Assembly: GCA_027081065.1 (NCBI GenBank)
Contig: JALWLW010000005.1
Coordinates: forward strand, 1-19,536
From: Campylobacteraceae bacterium
Lineage (GTDB): Bacteria > Campylobacterota > Campylobacteria > Campylobacterales > Sulfurovaceae
DNA length: 19,536 nt
Direction: 5' to 3'
The notes below the pieces were generated by a model that did no database searches, was not told where the DNA came from, and saw only the letters and a program-made list of their open reading frames with translations. Numbering within the stretch: the stretch's first letter is position 1; every line of letters begins with the position of its first letter. Of this stretch, positions 1-6,864 are shown one piece after another. The translations under genes and the position numbers were made by a program.

Positions 1-1
1 A

Positions 2-2623
2 TGTTGTGGGACGACTCCTCAGCACATTCATGCACTTCAAAAAGCGGTTTCTACGCTTAAACCTAAAAAGCCTACAGGGAAGATAGAACCTAGTATTGCT
101 TCACTCTTTAACACAACGGAGCTTTTTGAAGAACCTGCACCCTTGCTTATTGGAGAACGTTCAAACTCAACAGGTTCAAAAGCCTTTAGAGAGCTAATTA
201 TCGCTTCGGATTATGAAGGAACACTCACCGTTGGTCAAGCCCAAGTACGTGATGGAGCGCATTGTCTTGATGTAAACGTTGAGTTTGCAGGACGAGATGG
301 AGCAAAAGATATGAAAGCGATTATGGAGCTTTATAACCAAAAGATTCCATTGCCTCTTATGCCCGATGCCACACGTGTCAATACCATGGAAGAGGGGTTA
401 AAGTGTATTGGTGGAAAGCCAATCATTAACTCTGTAAATCTTGAAGATGGAGAAGAGAAGTTTCATGCTATCTGTAAGTTGGCTAAAAAGTACGGAACAG
501 CTCTTGTTTGTCTAACCATTGATGAGGTGGGAATGGCAAAGACCAAAGAGGACAAAGTCGCCCAAGCAGAACGTATGTACGATATGGCTGTAAATGGACA
601 TGGAATTGACCCTAGAAACCTTATTTTTGATGTTTTAACCTTTACCGTTGGTTCAGGAGATGAGGAGTACCGTGATGCTGCTATTCAGACCATGGAGGCG
701 ATACGTGAACTGCATATTCGTCACCCTGAAGTAGGTTCAACCTTGGGGCTTTCAAACATCTCATTTGGGTTAGATGTTCATGCACGTCGTTATCTTAACT
801 CTGTCTTTTTACACCACTGTTTAGAGGTTGGGTTGACCACGGTTATTATTAACGTGAAGCACATTGTTCCTCTTTCTAAGATGAGTAAAGAAGATATAGA
901 TGTTTGTGAAGAGTTGCTCTTTAACCCTGATGACCAGTCGCTCTTTAAGTTCATCGAACACTTTGCTGATGCTGTTATAGAAGATGAAGGGGCAGATGAA
1001 GCCTACGAAGCACTCTCTAGTGAAGAGAAGATTAAAAAGCTTCTTATGGACGGTGACAAAGAGCGAATGATTCCTCTGGTAGAAGAGGTACGAAAAGAGC
1101 TAAACCCTGATGACATAGTAAACGTTATTTTGATTGATGCCATGAAAGTGGTGGGTGAACTCTTTGGTTCGGGGCAGATGCAGTTGCCATTTGTATTGCA
1201 ATCAGCAGAGACCATGAAAGCTACGGTTGATTATCTAAACCCTTACTTGACCAAACAAGAGAAAGATACCGACACTACTTTGGTTATTGGTACGGTTAAG
1301 GGTGATGTTCACGATGTGGGTAAAAACCTTGTTGATATTATTCTTTCAAACAACGGCTTCAAAGTCATAAACGTGGGGATTAAAGTTCAGTTAGAGACCT
1401 ACTTGGAGACGATGGAGCAGAACAATATTCAAGCCATTGGTATGTCTGGGCTTTTGGTAAAGTCAACGGCTGTAATGAAAGAGAACCTAGAGACCATGGC
1501 AGAAATGGGCATAACCATTCCTGTACTTTTGGGTGGAGCAGCGTTAACACGAAGCTTTGTTGATGACTTCTGTAGACCTATCTACAAAGGTCCAATCTTC
1601 TACTGTCGTGATGCCTTTGATGGGGTAATTGCCATGAGTCGAATCGAAAAGTACAATGAAGACAATTCCGTTGGACTTGACACACGCCTAGCAGGTGATA
1701 TGAAAGAACGTGAGAAAAAAGAGAAAAAAGCTGTTGTTATTCCTCCTTTTGAAGAGATAAAACAACCTGAACAAGTAGATATTCCAACACCACCTTTTTG
1801 GGGGAGACGTGTGCTTCAAAAAGATGATTTAGATATGAATATGATATTTGATTGGGTAAACCAAAAAACAGTTATTAAAATGCATTGGGGTTACAAACGA
1901 GCCAAAATGGGAAAAGAAGCATATAATAAGCTTTTAGAAGAGACTGTTTACCCAGCGTATGAGCGTTTAAAGCAAGAGTTTATTGACAAAGACTTGTTTG
2001 ACCCAACGATTATTTATGGTTATTATCCTTGTAGAAGTGATGACCAAGATTTGTATTTGTTTGATGAAAGTGAGGGGTGGAATGTTGATGCCAATGTAAG
2101 TAGAGAACCTTTTGATGAGGTTAGAAGTAGACACACCGTAAAGTTCAATTTCCCAAGACAAGGAAAGAAACCTCACCGAGCATTGAGTGATTTTTTTAGA
2201 CATGACAGACATGACATCATAGCCCTTACGTGTGTAAGTGCTGGAGAGAAGTTTTCAGCCTATGAAAAAGAACTCTACGACAAAGGTGAGTACCTAGAGT
2301 ACAACATGGTACATGGTTTCTCAGTGGAGCTCGCAGAAGCTCTAGCTGAAGTAGCACATAAGCAGATACGAATGGACTGGGACATTTTAAAAGAAGATGA
2401 GGGTGCAACCTTGCGTGACGTAAGAATGAGACGTTACCAAGGGGCAAGATACTCTTTTGGTTACCCTGCCTGTCCAGATTTGGAAGCGAGTCGTGAATTG
2501 TTTGATGTGTTGAAGCCTGAAGAGTTTGGAATTGAATTAAGTGAGACTTTTCAGATACATCCAGAGCAGAGTACATCTGCTTTGGTGGTGCATCATCCTA
2601 AAGCAAGTTATTATGCTGTGTAG
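2..2623 (+). CDS. metH: Cobalamin-dependent methionine synthase MetH, 5' end missing
   Basis: Transfers the methyl group of 5-methyltetrahydrofolate to homocysteine through cobalamin, the last step of methionine synthesis, in the cytoplasm. The frame is open from base 2, and its first residues, CCGTTPQHI, are the Cys-Cys zinc-ligand end of the homocysteine-binding domain, so the gene begins upstream of the window. Next come the pterin-binding domain (GERSNSTGS, bases about 150-180), the B12 cap and Rossmann domains with the cobalamin-ligand motif GDVHDVGKN (about bases 1302-1328), SGLLVKST and GGAALTR, and a C-terminal AdoMet reactivation domain with RYSFGYPACP. About 873 residues are present; E. 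coli MetH is about 1227. All domains after the first are intact. The DNA here is visibly less AT-rich than the genes at 5500-9200. No clear promoter lies inside the window. A weak all-AT hairpin (ATATTTT/AAAATAT, 2640-2657) follows the stop. Confidence 0.97.
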   Translation, partial: CCGTTPQHIHALQKAVSTLKPKKPTGKIEPSIASLFNTTELFEEPAPLLIGERSNSTGSKAFRELIIASDYEGTLTVGQAQVRDGAHCLDVNVEFAGRDGAKDMKAIMELYNQKIPLPLMPDATRVNTMEEGLKCIGGKPIINSVNLEDGEEKFHAICKLAKKYGTALVCLTIDEVGMAKTKEDKVAQAERMYDMAVNGHGIDPRNLIFDVLTFTVGSGDEEYRDAAIQTMEAIRELHIRHPEVGSTLGLSNISFGLDVHARRYLNSVFLHHCLEVGLTTVIINVKHIVPLSKMSKEDIDVCEELLFNPDDQSLFKFIEHFADAVIEDEGADEAYEALSSEEKIKKLLMDGDKERMIPLVEEVRKELNPDDIVNVILIDAMKVVGELFGSGQMQLPFVLQSAETMKATVDYLNPYLTKQEKDTDTTLVIGTVKGDVHDVGKNLVDIILSNNGFKVINVGIKVQLETYLETMEQNNIQAIGMSGLLVKSTAVMKENLETMAEMGITIPVLLGGAALTRSFVDDFCRPIYKGPIFYCRDAFDGVIAMSRIEKYNEDNSVGLDTRLAGDMKEREKKEKKAVVIPPFEEIKQPEQVDIPTPPFWGRRVLQKDDLDMNMIFDWVNQKTVIKMHWGYKRAKMGKEAYNKLLEETVYPAYERLKQEFIDKDLFDPTIIYGYYPCRSDDQDLYLFDESEGWNVDANVSREPFDEVRSRHTVKFNFPRQGKKPHRALSDFFRHDRHDIIALTCVSAGEKFSAYEKELYDKGEYLEYNMVHGFSVELAEALAEVAHKQIRMDWDILKEDEGATLRDVRMRRYQGARYSFGYPACPDLEASRELFDVLKPEEFGIELSETFQIHPEQSTSALVVHHPKASYYAV

Positions 2624-2747
2624 ATTTATGAGCTTTAAGATATTTTTTATAAAATATAGATAAATAAAGAAAATAATTATATTTTTTAATCTAAAATAAT
2701 TATAGTTCAGTATAAGAAAGAAAATAATTAATGATTTAAGGAAATAT

Positions 2748-3101
2748 TTGAAAATAATTTGGCTATTACTTGGCTTCATCATGCTATTTTGTGCTATTGT
2801 AGGTATTGTATTGCCTTTACTTCCTACTGTACCTTTTTTAATCTTTTCAGCTTTTTTCTTTGCTAAGTCATCAGAACGAATGCATACTTGGTTGGTGGAG
2901 CATAAAGTATTTGGAAAAATGATTTCAGATTGGCATCAACGAGGGGCTATTCACCGTAAGGCAAAATATTTTGCTACATTTTCCATTGGACTTGTTATTC
3001 TGGTCTCTTTGCTGGTAGAATTGAAAGCCATGATTTTAGCCATTCAGTTTGTTGTGTTATCATTGGTATTAGTTTTTATTTGGACACGTCCAGAATCTTA
3101 A
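2748..3101 (+). CDS. DUF454/YbaN-family inner-membrane protein
   Basis: A 117-residue membrane protein with the features of the YbaN/DUF454 family: an N-terminal hydrophobic helix, the segment GIVLPLLPTVPFLIFSAFFFAKSS, then a basic stretch with W and H residues (HTWLVEHKVFG, DWHQRGAIHRKAK), and two more hydrophobic helices near residues 78-112. Function is unknown in general. The start is TTG at 2748: AAGGA lies 5-6 bases before it, and the nearest ATG (2731) opens a two-codon frame that stops at once. A later in-frame ATG would cut the first membrane helix. The 124-base gap from metH is very AT-rich. The lipoprotein gene follows after 16 bases, so the two are probably cotranscribed. The family call rests on pattern and length. 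Confidence 0.85.
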   Translation: MKIIWLLLGFIMLFCAIVGIVLPLLPTVPFLIFSAFFFAKSSERMHTWLVEHKVFGKMISDWHQRGAIHRKAKYFATFSIGLVILVSLLVELKAMILAIQFVVLSLVLVFIWTRPES

Positions 3102-3117
3102 TTTTTAGGAGTATGAG

Positions 3118-3774
3118 ATGAAAGAACTATACTTAGTATTTTTGTTAAGCCTTTTTGTTGCTTGTGGATCAAATAGTACAACACCTAAAGAAGAAAACTT
3201 AGAAGCCAATAGGAGCAATGAAGATAATAGTAGTAGAGAAATGCTTATGCAAGAAGTAAACCAAACTTCAGAGATAAATAGTCCTTTAGAAGAAAATATT
3301 ACTGTTCCTTCTTATACAGACGAGGAGTTAACTTTAGTAGCTGGTGTTGAGTATGCACGAAATACTCAAGGAAATAGTGCAAAGCTTGTCTTTTTATCTT
3401 TTAAAGGAGTGCTTCCTTTAGAAAATAATGTACCTATTGTAAAAGCAGACCAAAATTTTAGTATAGAGTTAACTTGGCAAAACTCAGCATATGCTAAAAA
3501 TGTCAATTATTATTTTTTTAATGGGCAGCAGCAGTCTATTCAGTATCTCTCTTTCCCTTTACCTATAGGAGTGACCAGCTATAAAAAAGAGTGTCAAATG
3601 TTAGGTTTGTATCATTATAAATGTGCAGGATTTGAAGTTGATGATGCACAATTTTATGAAGGAAGAAGCTTTCCTGTAAGCTCAAGTTTTGTCATGTCTG
3701 TATGTGACCGAAGTACACAAGATCCAAATAGGGTTTGTGATTTTATTCGTATTCCTATAATTCAAAGAAAATAA
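3118..3774 (+). CDS. Predicted lipoprotein of unknown function
   Basis: 218 residues beginning with a short basic and hydrophobic signal ending in the lipobox FVAC, so Cys16 would be lipidated and the protein anchored to a membrane facing the periplasm or cell surface. After the Cys comes a polar, Asn/Glu/Ser-rich linker to about residue 70, then a compact domain of about 150 residues with apparent beta-strand alternation and four cysteines (CQMLGLYHYKC, VCDRSTQDPNRVC) that could form two disulphides. I do not recognise the family. The start has AGGAG five bases upstream. It lies 16 bases after the YbaN-like gene and 35 bases before an ABC exporter gene on the same strand, which suggests an operon but does not prove a shared function. 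Confidence 0.85.
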   Translation: MKELYLVFLLSLFVACGSNSTTPKEENLEANRSNEDNSSREMLMQEVNQTSEINSPLEENITVPSYTDEELTLVAGVEYARNTQGNSAKLVFLSFKGVLPLENNVPIVKADQNFSIELTWQNSAYAKNVNYYFFNGQQQSIQYLSFPLPIGVTSYKKECQMLGLYHYKCAGFEVDDAQFYEGRSFPVSSSFVMSVCDRSTQDPNRVCDFIRIPIIQRK

Positions 3775-3809
3775 TGCTAAACGTAAATGGAATATGATAT
3801 ATTTCTAAG

Positions 3810-5495
3810 ATGATAACCATAAAATCAATATTCCAAGAAATAATAAAACATAAAAAAATTCTACTACTAGCAAATACAGTAGCTATTATCTCGACATTGG
3901 TCGTTTTACCTGTTGCCTTACTTCTACCTCTACTCATAGACGAACTTATCTTAGGAAAAGGTGGGGTCATTGTTGAGACAATTGATAAGTATTTAAGCAT
4001 AGGTGAACCTGCTTATTACATACTTATTGTACTGCTTGTAACCATGGGCTTAAAGGCTGTGGGTTTGCTCTTTTCACTTCTACACATACGCTTGTTTACA
4101 AAAATCTCTAAAGAAGTCACCTATACTATTCGTAAAAAGTTACTTAATCACCTGCAAGTAGTCTCCATGAGAGAGTATGATTTGTTAGGTTCAGGGGCTG
4201 TCTCCTCAAAAATCATTACCGATGTTGAAACCGTTGATAAGTTTGTGGCTTCTTCGGTGGGTGAAGTGGTGGTTGAAGTGTTGACACTCATTGGAGTTTC
4301 CATTGTTCTTTTACTTCTCAATTGGCAATTGGCATTGGTAATTTTGTTTTTAAATCCTATTAGTGTTTTTATTTTATTAAAAGCTTTTCGTTCAGTTGCA
4401 AAAATGAAAAAACAAGAAAATGAGTCTATAGAAACTTTTCAAAATAGTTTAACTGAAAGTTTAGAGTTGTACAACCAAATACGGGTACAAAATCGAGAAA
4501 AACATTTTTTACAAACAGTTGACAAGCAGGCTAGAGAGATTCGTGACCGTTCTTACTTATTTGGATTTAAGAGTGAGATAACTTTGGAGTTTACAAAATT
4601 ATTAAGTTTTTATGCTCATGATATTTTTAAAGCATTAGGTATTTTTATGGTACTTATAAACATGCTTACTATTGGTAAAATGTTGGCAATTTTTTCTTAT
4701 GCATGGGTACTGATGAGACCTGTAGACAAGCTCATAAACTTTATTCATCTCTATTTTAATGCTAAGTCAGCTATAGAACGGCTTAATGAAATTTTGGCTT
4801 TAGAAAAAGAGCCACACTATGTTGCTAAAGTTGACCCTTTTGAAAACAGAAAATCGGCATCTATTGTCTTAAAAGATGTTTCATTTTCTTATGATGGAAA
4901 AACAGAAGTACTAAGTAACATAAACCTTGAGATTAAAGAGGGTGAAAAAATAGCCATAGTAGGTGAAACAGGTTCAGGAAAAAGCACCTTGGCTCAAATA
5001 CTCATTGGACTCTACCCCATAAGTTCGGGAGAGATTTTTTACAATGACATTGAAGTCAAAGAGATAGGGTATGAAAAAATACGTGAAAATGTAGGCTTCG
5101 TACTCCAAGCCCCTCTTATGTTTAACAACACGTTACGTTTTAACTTGACATTAGGACGAGACTATAGCGATGAGGTGATTTATGAAGCGTTAAGAGTAGC
5201 ACAGCTTTTTGATTTTGTAGATGGCTTAGAGAAAAAATTAGACACCATTGTAGGAAAAAATGGAACAAAACTCTCAGGGGGACAAAGACAACGTTTGTCA
5301 ATTGCTAGAGTTTTATTGGACAACCCTAAAGTGATGATATTTGATGAGTCTACCTCTTCGCTTGACAATGAAACAGAAAGAAAACTACTTGAAGCTTTAG
5401 ATGCTTATGTGAAAGAGAAAACTGTTATTACCATTGCTCATAGGCAGAGTAGCATAGAGAGAGCTGATAGGGTAATTGATTTAAGTGCTTTATAA
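3810..5495 (+). CDS. ABC exporter half-transporter (fused membrane and ATPase domains)
   Basis: 561 residues. An N-terminal six-helix exporter domain (hydrophobic segments near 17-45, 68-92, 150-190 and 265-300) is followed by an ATP-binding domain. Walker A is GETGSGKST (385-393), Q-loop Q433, signature LSGGQ (488-492), Walker B VMIFDE (508-513) and the H-loop His544, so it should hydrolyse ATP. As a half-transporter it would act as a homodimer or heterodimer in the inner membrane, exporting lipids, peptides or drugs; the substrate cannot be read from the sequence. The C-terminus stops at VIDLSAL, shorter than the usual 10-20 residue tail of the family. There is no good Shine-Dalgarno before the ATG at 3810, although it begins just before the expected first amphipathic helix. 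The preceding lipoprotein could be a partner, which is inference. Confidence 0.93.
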   Translation: MITIKSIFQEIIKHKKILLLANTVAIISTLVVLPVALLLPLLIDELILGKGGVIVETIDKYLSIGEPAYYILIVLLVTMGLKAVGLLFSLLHIRLFTKISKEVTYTIRKKLLNHLQVVSMREYDLLGSGAVSSKIITDVETVDKFVASSVGEVVVEVLTLIGVSIVLLLLNWQLALVILFLNPISVFILLKAFRSVAKMKKQENESIETFQNSLTESLELYNQIRVQNREKHFLQTVDKQAREIRDRSYLFGFKSEITLEFTKLLSFYAHDIFKALGIFMVLINMLTIGKMLAIFSYAWVLMRPVDKLINFIHLYFNAKSAIERLNEILALEKEPHYVAKVDPFENRKSASIVLKDVSFSYDGKTEVLSNINLEIKEGEKIAIVGETGSGKSTLAQILIGLYPISSGEIFYNDIEVKEIGYEKIRENVGFVLQAPLMFNNTLRFNLTLGRDYSDEVIYEALRVAQLFDFVDGLEKKLDTIVGKNGTKLSGGQRQRLSIARVLLDNPKVMIFDESTSSLDNETERKLLEALDAYVKEKTVITIAHRQSSIERADRVIDLSAL

Positions 5496-5507
5496 CGGTG
5501 ATTTTAT

Positions 5508-5533
5508 TGTATTATTATAATTCACATAATACA
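5508..5533. terminator. AT-rich hairpin between convergent genes, possible weak terminator
   Basis: TGTATTAT (5508-5515) is repeated inverted as ATAATACA (5526-5533) around a 10-base loop. It begins 13 bases after the ABC transporter stop and covers the stop codon of the convergent LRR gene. The stem is almost all A-T and there is no clean T-run on either side, so efficient termination is doubtful. Confidence 0.25.
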
Positions 5534-6117
5534 GGAGAGCGAATATAATCTAAACGGTAAAAGTAGAGTAGAGGTTGTATTTTTCTTAAGTATTTTGCTG
5601 CTTCAAAGTCAATAGGGTTTTCAGCTAAGGAAAGCCATGTTAGTTTTTGGAGTTCTTTGACTGGAGTAAAATCTTTTATTTTATTGAATGTTAAGTCTAA
5701 AAAGACAATACTTTGAGTTGTTTTTAAAGGGCTAATATCTTTAATATTATTTGTATTGAGAACAATTTTTTTTAATTTCTTAAGATTTGAAAGGGCAGTT
5801 AAATTTTCTATTTTATTATTGGCTGCAAAGAGAGATTTGAGTTTATACATATGTTTTAAGCTTGAAATATCGTCTATTTGATTATGTGTCAATGATAGTT
5901 TTTTAATATGTGGAAAATGTTTAAGTAGTGAGATGTCATTTAGTTTGTTAGATGAAAGTGCTAAACTTTGAATGTGGGTAATTTCTAAAAGCTCAATAGG
6001 TAGAGAAGTTAGTTGTAGACCTCTTAAGTCTACATGGTTTAAGTTTAATTCTTTGGTTTTTTTTATTTTTTCTAAGGCTATGTCATTCATGAGAAATTGT
6101 AGCATATCTTGGTACAT
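5515..6117 (-). CDS. Cytoplasmic leucine-rich-repeat protein (SDS22/internalin-type repeats)
   Basis: 200 residues, mostly tandem 22-residue leucine-rich repeats of the pattern LxxLxLxxNxIxDIsxLkxl. About five to six copies run between residues 47 and 178, with the Asn ladder at N57, N79, N101, N124 and N145. Such repeats form a curved binding surface for protein partners. There is no signal peptide or membrane helix, so it is predicted to be cytoplasmic, unlike secreted internalins. No enzymatic or other domain is attached. The start is uncertain: the ATG at 6117 lies inside one arm of an inverted repeat and has no properly spaced Shine-Dalgarno, while ATGs at 6105 and 6090 are in frame. The partner is unknown. 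Confidence 0.82.
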   Translation of the reverse strand: MYQDMLQFLMNDIALEKIKKTKELNLNHVDLRGLQLTSLPIELLEITHIQSLALSSNKLNDISLLKHFPHIKKLSLTHNQIDDISSLKHMYKLKSLFAANNKIENLTALSNLKKLKKIVLNTNNIKDISPLKTTQSIVFLDLTFNKIKDFTPVKELQKLTWLSLAENPIDFEAAKYLRKIQPLLYFYRLDYIRSPVLCEL

Positions 6118-6190
6118 TCCAACCCACGAATTGCATTGAAAAAGGAAATAAAGGAAAGAAGCAATTTACTTTTCTTTCGTGGGCTGGAAT
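6116..6190. repeat. 15-bp imperfect inverted repeat overlapping the LRR gene start
   Basis: ATTCCAACCCACGAA (6116-6130) pairs with TTCGTGGGCTGGAAT (6176-6190) with one non-Watson-Crick position (C/A in this strand; G-U in the opposite RNA). The 45-base centre contains a further ttgc/gcaa pair and purine-rich then pyrimidine-rich halves. It is much richer in GC than its surroundings. It could be an interspersed extragenic palindrome or small non-autonomous element, or a structured RNA between the two - strand genes. I see no second copy in this window. Confidence 0.6.
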
Positions 6191-6208
6191 ACACCAAAAA
6201 GGTGTATT
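6188..6208 (-). terminator. Perfect 8-bp hairpin directly after the triple-repeat gene
   Basis: AATACACC (6188-6195) and GGTGTATT (6201-6208) form a perfect stem around a five-base loop, ending two bases from the stop codon of the - strand gene at 6211. In the - strand RNA the loop is UUUUU and no U-run follows the stem, so it is not a classic intrinsic terminator. It could be an RNA 3'-end protector or a partial terminator. It shares three bases with the neighbouring inverted repeat. Confidence 0.35.
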
Positions 6209-6210
6209 GT

Positions 6211-6729
6211 TTAAATGCTAGTACAAGTTTTACTATCAACAATCGAGTTGAGTGCTGAGATTAAGTGAGTAGAATGATTGTCATTGACTTTTATTTCATT
6301 CCATAATGTTGAAAACTTATCAATATCAATTGATGGATTACAAACTAATGGTGTAGAACTACAAGTATAGCTTTCTGACGCATTCTCTAAAAGAGTTTCC
6401 ATATATTTACTTAGGTGCTCTTTACCTTCTGTACTATCTGCATGTAAGTTTTGCCATACTGAAGAAAATTTAGTAACATCAAGTGTTCCTTGAGTATTAT
6501 CTAATGTTGTATCAATATACATTTGTAAATGTGCTTGTTGCTCTTTGCTATTATCTCTATGAAGTTTTTGCCAAACATGGTTGAACTTAGAGATATCAAT
6601 CGTTTTACTTTTTACATTGGTAGGAGTATAACAATCATTTGAGTCTACTGTGTAAATCGCCATAAGTGGTTGAGCCAACAAAATTGTTGTCAAAGTAGCT
6701 ACTGTTTTTTTAGTCATGGTATTTTTCAT
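6211..6729 (-). CDS. Secreted protein with three tandem ~35-residue repeats, unknown family
   Basis: 172 residues. A signal peptide (basic MKNTMTKK, hydrophobic core, likely cut after LMA at residue 24) sends it to the periplasm or outside. The mature part is built from three copies of one unit: residues 43-78 (TIDISKFNHVWQKLHRD...), 82-116 (TLDVTKFSSVWQNLHAD...) and 133-166 (SIDIDKFSTLWNEIKVN...). The shared pattern is (T/S)(I/L)D(I/V)xKFxxxWxxL, then a polar turn, HLxxYxxTxLxN, with the third copy the most divergent. Four cysteines (33, 123, 130, 169) lie outside the units and could form two disulphides. I do not recognise this family. AAAGGAT lies about seven bases before the ATG at 6729. 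An extended -10 and a palindrome lie upstream, so it probably has its own promoter. Confidence 0.85.
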   Translation of the reverse strand: MKNTMTKKTVATLTTILLAQPLMAIYTVDSNDCYTPTNVKSKTIDISKFNHVWQKLHRDNSKEQQAHLQMYIDTTLDNTQGTLDVTKFSSVWQNLHADSTEGKEHLSKYMETLLENASESYTCSSTPLVCNPSIDIDKFSTLWNEIKVNDNHSTHLISALNSIVDSKTCTSI

Positions 6730-6754
6730 ATCATAATCCTTTGTTATTTTTAAA

Positions 6755-6774
6755 ATAATATCAAGTTATAACTT
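6755..6774 (-). promoter_or_regulatory. Extended -10 promoter with operator-like palindrome before the triple-repeat gene
   Basis: On the - strand TGATATTAT (6755-6763) fits an extended -10, placing the transcript start near 6748 and leaving a leader of about 20 bases. Immediately upstream and touching it is a perfect 12-bp palindrome, AAGTTATAACTT (6763-6774), in the spacer position where a repressor would block RNA polymerase. Short AT palindromes also occur by chance. Confidence 0.4.
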
Positions 6775-6864
6775 AAAGTATATTGAATGACTATTGTATT
6801 TTTAATTAATTTAATTTGTTATTTTTTTAGTAAAATACCTATGTTTTAAAGTAGTAATCGTAAT

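Noticed and set aside
2226..2576. Open - strand frame of 116 codons opposite the metH C-terminus
   Set aside because: The + frame encodes the conserved AdoMet-binding domain; the antisense product has no recognisable features.
143..2623. metH beginning at a TTG at 143
   Set aside because: The same frame is open to base 2 and encodes the zinc-ligand CCGTTPQHI of the first MetH domain, so the gene continues upstream.
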